Origin: Tubiluchus corallicola
Taxonomy: Eukaryota > Priapulida > Priapulimorpha > Priapulimorphida > Tubiluchidae
Direction of reading: 5' to 3'
Length of the DNA: 64,000 bases
NCBI GenBank assembly: GCA_030141605.1
Contig: JAQGDQ010000404.1
Location: forward strand, 124,001-188,000
The notes beneath the pieces were generated by a model that made no database searches, had not been told where the DNA came from, and worked only from the letters and a program-made list of their open reading frames with translations. Positions 45,042 through 63,461 of the stretch are shown here, in pieces; within the stretch, counting starts at the first letter, position 1; every line of letters starts with the position of its first letter. A program made the translations under genes and the position numbers.

Positions 45042-46285
45042 CTAGACCAGAAAAGCTGTAACTACTGCAATAAAAGTAAACGTTGTAACCCAGTAAGTTA
45101 CCATCGAGTCAGTGGAATTAGAACTTTCTTTCTTAGTTGGTTTACTTGGTGTACATTTGGCAAAGTCGGAACGCTTGATGGGGTTGCGGTCATGCAAATA
45201 ACGAGCAGGTAGTTCACAGTCAATGTCGGAAACTTGCCAAGATTTAAGTTTAGTCCACGCCAGCTTGCAGTCACAGATTAGTGGTCCACCTGAATAATAA
45301 ACGCTAATTAGCATATGAAATATTGAAATCGCCTGGTTTACAGTCAAGTGCTGACATTTATATCTTTTCCTAAAACAAAATCTTTTCTTAAATTGGTTAT
45401 CATGATTTTTACTGCACCTTGCAGTCACAGAATAGTGGCCCGTCTGAGTAAAAGCTACTGAATGGCTTCAAGTATCAACATGTAGGAAAAATACGCGTTG
45501 AAATCCGAAACGTTTCAGAAGCTCTTGGAATTACTGGAATGAAAGTGATTTTAGTTTTATCGCTGGCGGTGACCATTTTTATTTGGATCTCATTCCACCA
45601 GAACCAAACGACATCTTAACTTACCTATAATGGTAAGGCTTATCTTTGAAGTCTTTGTGTTGGGATGAAGCTTTGGCATGCTCATCCGTTTCAATGTAGT
45701 CCACTCGATATGAATTTTCTTGATTTTCGGGTTATGCGATAAATCTAAATCAAGTTTTTGAAAACTACCATGGTAAATAAACATTGCGGCCAAATCCTTC
45801 ATTCTGAAGAAAGCCTTTGGATGAATATAAGTAAGATTAAACATGTCGACGAGTAGCAAATTTTTAGCATTGCCATAGATGGCACCACTATCCAAGCGTG
45901 ATAAAGTAGTAGCACTGTTTGCCCGAACAAGTTGTATCTTGGATGCGACTATTCCTTTTAAAAATTGCGGTGGCAGTTTTTCATCTGTATACTGATGAAT
46001 GGATAAGGTGTTCATGTGACGAGGAAGTTTCCTTTCAATCGCTTGCCATGTTTTTTGGTCAATGGGGGCCAATTTGTCACTGGTGCCCCCACACCTAATA
46101 TTGCAGGGTCTAGCGGTGATAACTTCACAAAGGCGGTGAAAATATCTTTGCATATAGTTGCATGATAATCTAGCAGCTACGTCCACGGCGGAACGTTCTT
46201 CACGAGCAAGCGCTTGGGGGTGCCGTCTTGTTACTCCTAACAAAATTACTAGATGTAAAAAACTTTGATACAACAACGTCATCAT
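45042..46285 (-). CDS. Leucine-rich-repeat protein, secreted or GPI-anchored
   Basis: Two exons, 46285-45625 and 45289-45042, joined in phase (ATA G|GT GGA) to give 302 residues. A hydrophobic N-terminal segment (residues 3-18) is a likely signal peptide. A Cys-containing N-terminal cap follows (LSCNY, LCEVI, CNIRC). Degenerate LRRs come next (NLLLVDMFNLTYIHPKAFF, LDLDLSHNPKIKKIHIEW). The second exon holds the C-terminal cap GGPLICDCKLAWTKL, then DCELPARY and FAKC: the CxC...C...C pattern of an LRRCT. The last 20 residues (VTYWVTTFTFIAVVTAFLV) form a hydrophobic tail with no cytoplasmic segment, which suggests a GPI anchor. Function unknown; such proteins often act in adhesion or ligand binding. 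Confidence 0.85.
45417..45443 (-). pseudogene. Duplicated fragment of the LRR C-terminal cap exon
   Basis: On the minus strand a TTTTACTCAG acceptor is followed by codons for D-G-P-L-F-C-D-C-K, then V-Q and a stop. The true exon at 45289 has G-G-P-L-I-C-D-C-K after TTATTATTCAG. About 39 bases across the splice site are nearly identical between the two. If this site were used it would truncate the protein inside the cap. Confidence 0.7.
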
Positions 46286-47016
46286 AGAGCCTTACGTTGT
46301 AAGTAATGAGCGCTTACGCTGAAACTAGTTCAAAAAGTTACACCAGTGTAACAATATGAACCTCTATAACAATGATTGGAGCCTATTGTGACGTCAGTGG
46401 CACTTTGACTAAAAGAAGTAGGCCTAAAGGTTTTTCATCTGGCCTATATTGTATGCTATAGAACTAGTCAAGTAGCTTTGGTGAGCATTAACCATAGACT
46501 TGTGACACTAATTTATTTGCAGTTCCTATATTTCATTAGAAATCCATCCGTCAGGTCTTGACCATTTACACCTGAAGCTCACGAAATTCCTTCAGCCCCA
46601 TAAATTAATGAGTTAAAAACTCCCACCAAAAAAACTTTGCTCATTTTATTGATAATACCAATGCATTTCACGTTTGCGGCCTACAATATCTTACAAAAGC
46701 AATCGAAAGTGGCTGGTCTGGTGTCAGCTCTTAACAGCAGCGGCAGGGCGTTTGAATGTTGTTCACAGAACACCGATGTTGGTCCTCACCTTGGTTTTTA
46801 AAATAATAAAAATATTCAGCCTGCATTTCTGGGCTGGGGTTCATATGACACCATTCATATGACGACAAATCTGAGGTAAAAATGCACTTTATTACTTAAA
46901 AACAACAAAACATCAAATCCAAATATCAACACAAATCGAAAAGGAAAGCATCACTAACCACGATAATTTGAGATATCTCACCATTGAAGAAGCAATATAT
47001 TGTAATATTATACCTA

Positions 47017-47074
47017 CAGTTGTTGCAAGTGAAGTCATATCCCAACAGTTGTTTGCAAGTGAAGTCATATCCCA
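47017..47074 (+). repeat. Tandem duplication, unit about 29 bp
   Basis: TGCAAGTGAAGTCATATCCC occurs at 47025 and again at 47055, preceded each time by ACAGTTGT. Confidence 0.85.
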
Positions 47075-48182
47075 AGTTAAAGTCTTATTCCAAACAGTTA
47101 TAAAAGCTTTATTTTGAATTTCCATTTAACTAGCTTTCACTACTAATACACGTAACATGTAATTTAAGGACTTTAGTAAAAAAGGAGTTTTCACGAGCAC
47201 AAAAGAGAACTATTCATTTCTTTAAATGTTGCAAAGTTCAGCAATTAGAAAGAGCAATTAAAATTAATTGCTTCTCATAAAAAGATTTCATTTGTTTACA
47301 CAGTGAGCACAACACCTGTTTACAAATGATTGCTGACCATTGATAAGATATACCGCTTCATAACTTTATATATAAATAAATAAAATAAATACCCCAAATC
47401 GATAAATAAAATGTTTTTGTCATATTAGTCATTACGTTTCTCATTACGTTAGTCAAATGTAAGGCGACATTAATAAATAAAAGCATGTGTAAGGTTTCTA
47501 AAATATTTACAGCGAACACGCTCAAAATGTTTTTAGTCAAATCAGTTAAATTTATCCGCATATACGCCCTGAGTTACGAAAAAACGTTTTTCAACAAAAA
47601 ACTGAGAAAACTTCCCAAATCATAATTTAATATGATTATTATAATAATGAACATTATGAATAATATGAACATTATAATATGAAATTACTTAAAGCACAAG
47701 AAAACCCTCCACTTACATAAAGCTTAAAAAATTGTCTTGAAATTTTATATCAGTTGCTGTCTTTTTGCATATTAGATTTGCGTCAGCAATATCGCTGTAT
47801 AAAACATGTACATTTAGATTCCCGCAATGACCGTTAAACGCAGCCATTTTGATGATATGTCATTTTAAACAAGTTTAGATAACATGGTGTAAAGTTTGAA
47901 AAAATAATCAGAACATTCGTGGTGGACACGCTACTAAGTAAAATTTAAAACTACTGTATCTTGTAAATAAGATTAAATATACGTTTTTGGTAAGTGAGTG
48001 GTGCACCCTTGGTGAAGGCATTTTAAATAATTAATAATTTTTTTCTAGTTACACAAGTCCTTCAAGCAGGTTAGCAAAATGCTAAGTAATATAATTTACA
48101 TGCAATGTTTTTTAGGACATAGTTTAACATTTACCTTTCTTCCCCTGGTTTACGTTGTGCACACATGATGCAATGTAGTGGC

Positions 48183-48324
48183 ACAGTCGGAAGTTTAAAA
48201 TGAAAATAAACAAAAAATCCCTTTAACACGAGTATGATATACGCATAAAATTGCTATAAAGTAATATAATTTTTTAAGGCAATTTTTTTTAAACTTACTT
48301 CATATATCCATTTTCTTGTCCTTC
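48183..48324 (+). repeat. Dispersed repeat of about 150 bp, copy 2 (pairs with 23349-23504)
   Basis: Same order of shared blocks as copy 1: AGTCGGAA, GATATACGC, TAATATAATTTTTTAAG, ACTTCATA, TTTCTTGTCC. Similarity ends at the same place on the right. Confidence 0.65.
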
Positions 48325-49269
48325 AAACCAGTTTTACGAATTTAACAACAGCAAGATGAGAGATGAAGTAAAATGAGAAATAATTTGGCCTAATTTCAAT
48401 ATTTACGAGCACAAATTTGTTTTCTTGAGCTTTATGAACAGCGCAAAAAAATTCAGTAAAAATAAAAAATACATAATGACAAAGGAATAAAAGAAAATTT
48501 TAAATATATATATAAAACTAATTTCAAGTTATCAACATCACAAAACAACCTGTGGTGACTTGTTTACGATGAGCTTTATCAATCAAATATGAATACTAAC
48601 TCCAGTAGTATTGCCACAACAACCAGCATAAATTAACAACAATAACAGGTCATATGGAAAAACACTTTTGCTTAACATAACTGCTGTACTTTTGAGGTTA
48701 TGCAATTGGCGAGCACAAAGTCTTAAGATGTGTATTTAGAATACCTTCAACTTGTAATTTAAAAGCTTAATGCATAATTCGTTATTTTATCCAAGTAAGT
48801 ACAGGTAGTCGTCGAAATATGATCACAATCGAGTCCGGCTGATTGGTTGTAAGAGGAATTAGATGCAAGTCGGACACGTATATTCAAGTGGTGTGCCCCT
48901 ACATCCAACACATCGCGTTTGCGCAGTATGGCAGCATCTTGATGAATTTATCGAAACAGACAGCGACTTAAAGTTTACTTGTTTAAAAATACATGGAAAT
49001 ATGAGTTATAGTTAGTTTTGTATAATTAATTAATTAAGTTATTTGAGGTCGGGTTTTGAAGTCGAATACTGCTAAGTCACATAGCTTGCAAGTTGACGGC
49101 TACCTGTACACGCATTTTGCATAAATATGGCACATTAAATGCACAGCAGATAAACTCAAATGTCTAGGTTAACTATGTTCGTGCATACACCAGAAGGCTC
49201 ACATCAATGATAAGTTCTCTGTGCATCAGTGCCAACAAAAGTTCTTAAGGCACTGATTTAACTCTTGTG

Positions 49270-50311
<1,042 letters not shown>

Positions 50312-53077
50312 CCTTAAAATAATAGTACAAATTTAAATACAAAAAAGTCCATACATATTAAATTGTATTATGATGAAAGGGTATTAATGCTTCCTCAATA
50401 CTTTTTTAATTGTGTTAAAAAGTCAAAAAACTATAGATAATCATGCTAACCAGTAACAACTTTTGCATTCCAAACAGCCATACAAACAAAAATATTTTTT
50501 AGGAAAAAAATGGAAGCCTAATTAACCTTAATGGGATCTATGTGCACAATTCCAAACAGATGAAAGTTTCAATCATATCAAAAATGTATTTTTTTAATTT
50601 AATAAAAGGGAATTATATAATTGTTATTTTCCTGAGGGAGCAGCCATTTTTGTTTGCAGCATTCACACACGTTTTCAGCCTTTCATTATTCAACTGCTGC
50701 TGCCTAGCTGTGACATGTGTCAGGTTAGCAGTTGACGGGACCTGCTTTTTTAGCAAAAAGAATGGGCAGAGCATGCGCCTAAGTATCAAATATTTCGATT
50801 GAGAAAACTGGTACAATGAAAACGTCTGTAGAATTTAAAAATTGCGTTTATTAGGTTGGATTCAATAACCATAGTGGGCTTATTTCTAAAAAAAACTATA
50901 GTAATGCATATTATTCTATTTAAAAAATTTACTTTTTTACTGAATATCTGATCACTAACAGGATGTATAATGTATAGATTCAATTTGATATGTGTAGTAT
51001 TTAATGCTAACTGCAACTCTATAATATATTATTCCACCCTAACTTATATAACTATTTTGTTCAATTGGTTTTTTTATTCTGTCCTGTACTGCTATTTTTT
51101 TGATGTCCACTAGTCTATATACTATTATTCCGCCTAACCAGTTACTTGGAATGCAACAGTAGTAACACTCATTGTACAAGGTAACTCACACATGTTGCGC
51201 GAATTAAAATATATTCAGTGAATAAATTCTTGATGGACAGGGATGCACCTTATGTGTGACAGAAACCAGTCCACTGTGCAGTGCCAGCTGTTCTAATGTA
51301 AAGTACTTCTGTTTGAATAGAATGTTGTTTATATACTTAAAAGTAAATCTTAGAACATTCTTCAGTTACTGTCATACATCTCTAATTGTACTTAAGAAGT
51401 ATTAGCCTTACAGCCAGCAGAACTAGACCTAATATGAGAAATGAACTAGTAAACAAGTACAAAATGTATTTGTATATAAGTATATAACAAATTTGTGGAA
51501 CAAAAAACTTTTCAATTTAACTCCCATGCAGATTTTTACAAATAGTCCACACTTGGGTTTAAAGTGTTAATTTATTGAAGTTGTTCACTTTAGCTATAGT
51601 TCTAGGTGTACTGTCTTGTTTTGCATGAACACTGGATTCTGCCATTAACCTATTTTTACATTATGCAAAACCATTCTAAGTTTTTCAAGACTACTTGGGA
51701 GAGATGATCCATATCTAGGAGACGTTTTTTTACTTATGGTGCAAATATATTAGCAGAGGAATCAGATCAAGGCACAGCAGCAAAACACTCAGGTGGGATA
51801 GATAGAAGCAGCATCTGATAAATTTATACAAATAAAGCACTATTTTAACTTTGGGTACTACAAGTGACCAGGCATGATGGAAAACGATTCTACACACATG
51901 CGGAATACAGTGAGTACAAAAGTGGTCTAAGGTGCGCTATAGATACAAAAATCAAAACTAATACTACTGTGTCAACGCAGAGAGTAAATAAAGAGGACAA
52001 GTTAATGTTATAGAACTTAGGTTATTCATCTCAGAGTATAATTTAGTGCTATTGGCCACTTCACTCACTGCACTAACTGTTAAGTGCATTATATTTGGAT
52101 TATGCAAATATAGTCCACGACGAGTAAGTGCACTACCTCCGATCTCTGATTGCTAGCGGACGATTCTAATCCTTTCTACGCTAAATACAATCATACCAAC
52201 CCCACCTGCAGCGGACTGATAAAACCCATTCGCTGCTTTAGAAAAACTATGTTGCTGGTGTGTAACTGCACACACAGCTTTGTATTTCAACGCTTTAATA
52301 ATTGATACACGATTTTACCTTCATTGATTACAATAAAACACAGAAGCACTGAAATATCTGTTCAATCATTGCAGTCACAACGATTTTGTCGCCATGCTGG
52401 CACAACCACTATGGTGCTGCCACCTAGTAGTAGTAGTAGTACTGGTAAAAATTCTTTATTTTCCTTTGAGCCTGCCCTTTGTAAATAAATAGTAAATATG
52501 AGGAAACAGTATTAGTTTATAGTAAAAAGCTAATATCGACGTCTTTATTAAACAAAATTGTTTATTGTAACCTTATGATCTTAGATTAACAACTTTATTA
52601 GCAAGATTTAATTTAAAATTTTAATAAAGGCATGTAGGCATAGATAACTCACAATAATTATTATAAAAAATAATAACAGTGATGCAAAAATATGGGTCTA
52701 TAGATAAAATTTAATTATTAAGTAATACAGAATTTGTATTCCAACCTTGTTTGAAATGTGAGGTTCATCTGCAACAGTCAAACTAGTGCGTTATTCAGTT
52801 ATTTTATGGGAAATGCATTATTACTGAGCCCGGTACAACGATAAAATTTCTCGTAACTGCATAATTAAAATTCTCTTAATAATAAATTCTCCATTTTCTA
52901 TTCTGTATAGGAAGACAGGAAATGTGAAAAAGTTTCAATTCTTAACCTTTGTACTATAGATACAATACAAAAAGATACGGCTACATGTGCAGCTACAGAT
53001 ACAGATACAGAATTTTGAAAAGAATCACTCTAGCGATGTGAGCGATCTAACATTGGAAAAGCTAAATTTGGTTAGTC
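50312..53077. other. Region upstream of MORN4
   Basis: No supported coding exon. Probably includes the MORN4 promoter. An octamer-type ATGCAAATA site lies at about 52104, and a GC-richer patch with a short (TAG)n run at about 52380-52440. Confidence 0.4.
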
Positions 53078-53241
53078 AGCTACATATGGGGTGAACTTTG
53101 AAGTTTGGACTGAATATGGTGGCCTAGTAGTCTGGCTTGTACGGAGAAGGTTCCAAGTTCTGATCCAGACTGTATTCCATTTTTTTCACAGTTCTTATCA
53201 TCAAAGTTTGCTATCAAAATTTAATTATTTTTGGGCTTGTA
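53078..53241 (+). mobile_element. tRNA-derived SINE, copy A
   Basis: GGTGGCCTAGTAGTCTGGC (A-box-like) is followed by GCTTGTACGGAGAAGG and GGTTCCAAGTTCTGATCC (B-box-like), the layout of a tRNA with a TGT anticodon loop. It shares with 61941-62092 the upstream AAGTTTGGACT and the tail CAAAGTTTGCTATCAAAA, then TTTAATTA and GGGCTTGTA. Two independent copies with the same head and tail define a SINE family. Confidence 0.65.
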
Positions 53242-53506
53242 GGCCTATTATATGGAATTTAATTGACTCTGAGGTCACTTAATTCTGTTTTGTTAATACA
53301 GGAATTGTTGCCATGGTGCATGTATTTTCAGATGCGCAAAATATTTTTAATTCGATAATTAACAACTTAATCTGGTTGAAAGGCAACAACTAAAACGTTC
53401 TAGATTTTCTTTACTCTGATGCTTACATTTAATAAAGGCATGGGCTTGGTCTGTTTCAGTTTTCCGGACTGCGCAGTCCTAATGTAAGGCGAATTTATTA
53501 CACTCC

Positions 53507-53514
53507 TATATAAA
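53507..53514 (+). promoter_or_regulatory. Candidate TATA box of alpha-tubulin
   Basis: TATATAAA about 405 bases before the start codon. The leader would either be long or contain an intron ending at TTTTACAG (53895). Confidence 0.35.
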
Positions 53515-53918
53515 GCTCGTAAAGAACTCAGGAACTTTCGGGCCAGGGAAAATGATTAAATGTCCACCTAGGTTCTCAAAAATAGGCATAACTTTGAGAC
53601 ATACTTATTGTCTAGGCATAGCAAACATAAGAGTGAGAAAAGGAATGAGAAACGCTTTAAGGAGCGTCCATTATCTTACCTTCCTGGAAGTTTTATATCT
53701 AGACCGCCACATAGATTTGGGAAAAATCCAGTAGTCACGTGGCAGGCTACGTCTCATCCCGAAATAAACCGTTTGAGAAATGTGATATGGGAGTAGAAGA
53801 ATTTGAGTTCAACATCCGCCTTTCCCTGACTTGTACAGAACCGTTACGCTGTCTCTCTTCAGCATAGCTTTTTTATTTTTGTGCTTATTTTACAGTTTCT
53901 GAACGATTTTTTTCCAAA

Positions 53919-58718
<4,800 letters not shown>

Positions 58719-60731
58719 AAAGTTTATCAATGAAAACTCTTTTGTTGTGAAATAGTTTAACCTATCCTTTAAGTCTGATGCATACCAATGGGATCTTAAC
58801 TACTACAGATATTTTCGGAATCAGCTTTTTTGATAATTCAGTTGACGCTGTCAGTAGTATTTTTCTTGAACACTTTCGATTGTCTTGCTACCTTCAGTGT
58901 CTAATTCTCAAACCCATAACATATAAAAAAGTACAAGCAAACAGAAGCTACTCAAAGAACCGGAAGCAGGAAATTTTAGTGGGAAATTGCACTTGACTAG
59001 CTCTGCATTTTTGACACCAATAAACGGGCTGGAAATTACTGGGCTGATAACTATAACGAAAACAGAAAATATGTGATGTGAAATGAACAAATTTGTATCA
59101 GTCATTCCTGACGAATATTTCTGATCACGTGATGATGAGGTGTCGAAAATATTAAGACGAAAAATGCAAATTGGCTATTAAGTTTTCCAAATTAATATCA
59201 GTACTACGACGATTTAATCAGCTACTGTGCAAAATCAAAATTCTACTACACTTGCACACTAGAATTTATTAAAGCATATTAACATGTATGTAAAGTGATT
59301 TTGATGGTGTATATTTCAAAATTTATGAGACATACCCAACATTTTCATATACATTATACATAATTTGATACATCTAGATACAGAGTCATCGTAACTTTGT
59401 CTCCGTGTCAACAACAATTGCATTGTGATTAAATTTTAATAAACACGTCATAAAATTACCTATATGGCTTATTGACTGCTCTGCATTCTGTTTGTGTTTA
59501 ATTCGCAACGGCGGATGCCCTTTTTATAGAAAAGTGCAAGGCATGAATGTTCCCGCTCAACACGCTTTCAACCCGAATAATCTAAAATGTTTTCAGACTT
59601 CCATGTGAAGTAATTTGAAACCATTTTCAACACCTTTTGCACCAAAATCTTCTGAGTGGCGTTACGCCATTGCAACGGTCAATAATCTACATGCATACTG
59701 CATAACGCACCTTCTGTTTGTTTTAAAACGCGGTTTGGCCTGTCACCGTTTGAAAAAACGTTTTGCTCACAACGTTTGAAACCATTTTGCCACGTGAAAA
59801 GGAATATGAATTTTTTGTAATTATACCAAAGTTAGTTCTTAGAATGGCAAAAGGAAAGAATAAACACGCATGAAATGGCAATGAACAATAAATAATAAAC
59901 AAAGATGTAACGAACAAAAGTTACCTTGATTAACTTGTTTATACCTGTTACAAATCGTCCTACAATGAAAAAAGACGTTCTAATTATTTTTGTCACAAAT
60001 TTATTCGAAGTTTACAACAATGTTCAATTATAGGCCAGCTTACTGAAAAGACAAAAAAAAAATAAAAACTAACAAAATAACTAGTGCGAAATGGGTAATA
60101 AAAAAATCGTTAAACGTCCCTTGAAAAAAGAAACATGTTAACAGAAACTACCAAAAACGTTTCAACGTCTGTGATTTTAATTCTTTTTTGTACGAATAAA
60201 TAATAAATTATGGCCGAATGACTAACCATTCTAGACGTTATGTTGCGTCATCTTGTTTTCACGTAGATAAAACCGGCTCTCATTATATTTTACATAATTT
60301 TTTTATCAACGTGTAAATTTTATAATTATTACATGACCACTAACAAAAATGCACGTTTTGAAAAATTTTGATAATCGTCAAACTTATATAGCAAAATAGT
60401 TCTTAACTAGTTAATATGCTGATAACGTTTTCGTAACATGCAAAATATTCCAAAACTTAAGTTATGAGATTACTGATAAAAAGTAAGGCACAAAATAAAA
60501 GTCGCTTTTAACACGCACATCTATATTTGTTACAATTCTGCTTTCTTTGTAAGTATTTTACGACGATTTTCAAAACCATAATAACGTTTTAATCCATCGC
60601 AAGAAGACCTTTTCCAGCGCTTCACAGCAAAATGTCACATTTTGTATCTCAAAAGGGCTAAGATAAAACATAGTGTGCGTCGCCATTGGCGAAATAGATG
60701 GTTAAACGTTTTTCTTCGCCATTTTATGAAG
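58719..60731. other. Convergent 3' region of alpha-tubulin and the Ly6-like gene
   Basis: Holds both 3' UTRs. A minus-strand AATAAA at 60005-60000 could end the Ly6-like transcript. The part from about 59560 to 60720 repeats AACGTTT and TTGAAACCATTTT motifs several times without clear unit boundaries. Confidence 0.45.
59019..59024 (+). terminator. Candidate polyadenylation signal of alpha-tubulin (AATAAA)
   Basis: First AATAAA after the stop (about 300 bases). A second lies at 59438-59443, so alternative ends are possible. Confidence 0.5.
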
Positions 60732-63461
60732 TCACAGAACTAACAAAAGAAAAACGAAGAGGAGTGACGGTAGCATTTGAGATGCAGTATTGCATAATTC
60801 TTCCACGCAGTAGCAAGATCTGAGGGGTTGACCTGGAATAGGTTCTTCCAGTTCACAACCAATGTGTTGCGGTGGGATTGTCTCGCAGGTACGAGACATA
60901 TAGGTGATACCTAAAAACAAAACAATTACATAAGACACCATTACTTGAGAAGCAAGGTGAGGTCATCTTGAGGTACTCAAGATAAAAAATGTTCCACACC
61001 ATACATAAGCAGCTTTCAGTCCGCCAGCCAGTACTGTGCGTATAGCAGCGCATGAACAAGAAAATCACTTCGAAAGTTCGCAATGCAATAGTTACTTTTG
61101 GTTGGTGCTAAGGGACTTGACTATTGGTGTAAGAGTTTTGGTTGTTTGGTTGCTCGAAATTGAATAGGTTCGAGAAGGGCTGCTGTTGCCATTTAAGCGC
61201 GCTAAAACACACGTCAGTTATGTTTCCTTATATAAAAATAGGAGTGACTGTTGATTTGACTGCAAAAACAGCGCTTTTTGCTTTCTTACATGGAGGACAT
61301 CTTGGATATTGTCGAACATTACTTACATAGTAATGCGCAACGTAACAACTGTCTTCCATGACACGAAAAACATCCATGGGTGTAGTCACTTAATTAGGCA
61401 TGTTTGATCAATATACTGTTTTTGTACAGATGCATGACGCTATATTGAAATTCAACATGGTGCCGTAATGTGCATACATCCGGGTTGGCAATAAATCAAA
61501 AATTGATACAGTTACGTATGTTTTAACATGTCTATGCCAAATTTCATGCCTTTAACATAACAAATGCACGATTTTAGCTAAGCTGCTCACTACAAATGAC
61601 AGTCACAATACAGGATCTCAGCCACTTGCAGAGAATTACATTAAGAATAGTGCCTATACATTGTTGTTAATTTAGTTGTTGCATAAGTGAAAAATTGACA
61701 TTAAGCGGGTTTGCCTATTATTAGGTTTGATGGTTGTTTACAGAAAAGAATTAGTCTAGCTTAATGTTGTGCTGACAAGAGACAAATCATCCGGCAAAAG
61801 AGCTTTTATTTGACAGAAAATAATTCGTTCTACTAGAATTGTGGATTAAGACTATTAAATGCCGTCATACTTGCATAGGAACATAATTGGCTAAATGCTG
61901 ATGATGACGACGTTGATAACAACAAGAATACAAGAATAGCCAGCTATAAGGAATGAAGTTTGGACTGCTTTGATCACAGGGGAGTACAGTTGCCTAGTGG
62001 TGTAAGGCGTCTGCTTTGTAAGCAGAAGATCCTTGGTTTAAATTTGCTGCCTTTCAAGTTTGTTATCAAAATTTAATTAATTGTGGACTTGTACAACCAT
62101 CAGCTTGGGTTTTCGCAGCTTGACTAAGTTCAAATTTTAGGCAGTAGACTGTCTACAATTGGGGGTGGGATGGGGTGCTATTTTGGATGCTTCACCCTGG
62201 CGGATTGTACCTTCATCTTCTGATTCAAACCACTTCTTTCCACAAGCTTCACAGCCGGGCAGCGAAACATCATCATTGTAGATATCAATGCAGTGGATGT
62301 TATTTTCAATTTCTTCTGTGCCGTCCTTCGGATATTTGCACAGATAGCAAGACAGTTTATCCTTTGTCACTTGCTTGGACTCTTCAGAAGTAGTTGTAAT
62401 TGACGTTATCGATGCCTGACACACAGCTGAAATGAAAAAAAGTACATGGCGATGATAGTGACGTTTTTGCGACAACATCCTATTGCAGAGTGCAGCTGCA
62501 TTTGGGTAACAGCAGGAGTTGAGGTTTCAGTACAAATCCTCAGTTATTTTTTATTTATTAACTTTCTTATTCACTCACATTCGCTCACTGATTCATTCAT
62601 TAACGCTCACCCACTCGTCCCTTCACTGGCCCTCACCCGTTTATTTTTCACTCACTCACACACACACTCTCTCTCTCTCTCTCTCTCTTACACACACACG
62701 CGCACACGCACGCACGCATGCACACACACACACACACTCATACATACGCACTCACGCACCCACTCATACACGCACTCATACTTATTTTTTTAATTGTTCG
62801 TACGTTTATTTAATTGTCCAATCATTAACACAGTTCTTTAAACTTTCACTCGTTCACCACCTTAATAATTTAGTTTCACTTATCCGTTCATTGTTTTACA
62901 TGTGCATTCGTTCGTTCGTTCGTTTGCTTGTTCGTTCGGTTCGCTCGCACGCCTCGTTCATTTGCTTTTTTATTCATTCTACTAGTGATCTCACCGATAC
63001 ATTCGTTCATTTATGAAGCGCTGGAGAGAGAGAAAGAAAAAGAAAGGCAGAGAGCAACAAAGGAAGAAGAAGAACGAGAGATAGATAACAGTTTTTAGGA
63101 ACCTGCTCACATTTACCTGTCTTCATTTCGTCACATAAAAATCCAACAAAATGCCCCTGGACCTGGAGAGCCACACATTACAAATTATAAAATCAATGTT
63201 AAGATACCAAAGTTTGTTTTTTCAAGAGTGAAAGCGCTCTCACAACATAAGCTATATAGACTTATAAGACCTAAACTAAAGTAAACAAAATTATCTACTA
63301 TTGATCTCAATTCTGAAGATGAAAAATTTATTTTATACAGTGTTTGTAGCCCACACAACAATGATAACCTAATTAAACTTACCTAAATCAAGCAAAAGCA
63401 AAATTGTTGCTCCAGAAAATAGTGTAAGTATCGTTTGGACCTGCGTGAAATCTTTGAACAT
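60732..63461 (-). CDS. Ly6/LU-domain GPI-anchored protein (quiver/sleepless-like)
   Basis: Three exons: 63461-63383, 62426 to 62211 (or 62196), and 60910-60732, giving 157 or 162 residues. Exon 1 encodes a signal peptide (LFSGATILLLLDL) split before VCQAS. Exon 2 starts the LU domain: SCYLCKYP, IHC, GCEACGKKW. Exon 3 completes it: RTCETIPP, IGCELEE, SCYCVEELCNTA. The ten-Cys order CxxC, C, CxxC, C, C, CxC, CN is that of Ly6 proteins. MLPSLLFVFLLLVL follows as a GPI-anchor signal. Two donors for exon 2 (GTACAA or GTGAAG) are 15 bases apart and both keep the frame, adding or omitting five residues. Insect relatives modulate ion channels or septate junctions; no specific role can be claimed here. 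Confidence 0.88.
61941..62092 (+). mobile_element. tRNA-derived SINE, copy B (intron of the Ly6-like gene)
   Basis: GCCTAGTGGTGTAAGGCG (A box), an anticodon-arm-like CTGCTTTGTAAGCAG with TGT in the loop, and GATCCTTGGTTTAAATT (weak B box). The tail TTTGTTATCAAAATTTAATT, then AATTGTGGACTTGTA, matches copy A at 53078-53241. Antisense to the host gene. Confidence 0.65.
62560..63075 (+). repeat. Compound simple-repeat region
   Basis: CACT/CATT-type tetramer degenerates (62575-62660), then (CT)n, (CA)n with ACGC interruptions (62660-62780), (GTTC)n near 62905-62940, and a GA-rich end. It lies in the first intron of the Ly6-like gene. His/Ser/Thr-rich frames here are artefacts. Confidence 0.85.

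Larger units (their letters stand above)
46286..49269. other. Intergenic region between the LRR gene and MORN4
   Basis: No exon recognised. Contains a 29-bp tandem duplication (47017-47074) and the second copy of the 150-bp dispersed repeat (48183-48324). AATAAA-type signals for MORN4 were not pinned down. Confidence 0.45.

Noticed and set aside
51240-51260. Another copy of the TAGGGATGCACCGAA terminus near AGGGATGCACC
   Set aside because: Only 11 bases match and no inverted partner was found nearby.
61985-62050. Functional tRNA gene with TGT anticodon
   Set aside because: A- and B-box-like parts and an anticodon-like stem exist, but the acceptor stem does not pair and the T arm is broken. 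A second copy with the same extra tail shows it is a SINE.
62446-63016. Two overlapping His/Thr/Ser/Leu-rich plus-strand frames
   Set aside because: They are produced by (CA)n, (CT)n and CACT-type simple repeats and lie in an intron of the minus-strand Ly6-like gene.
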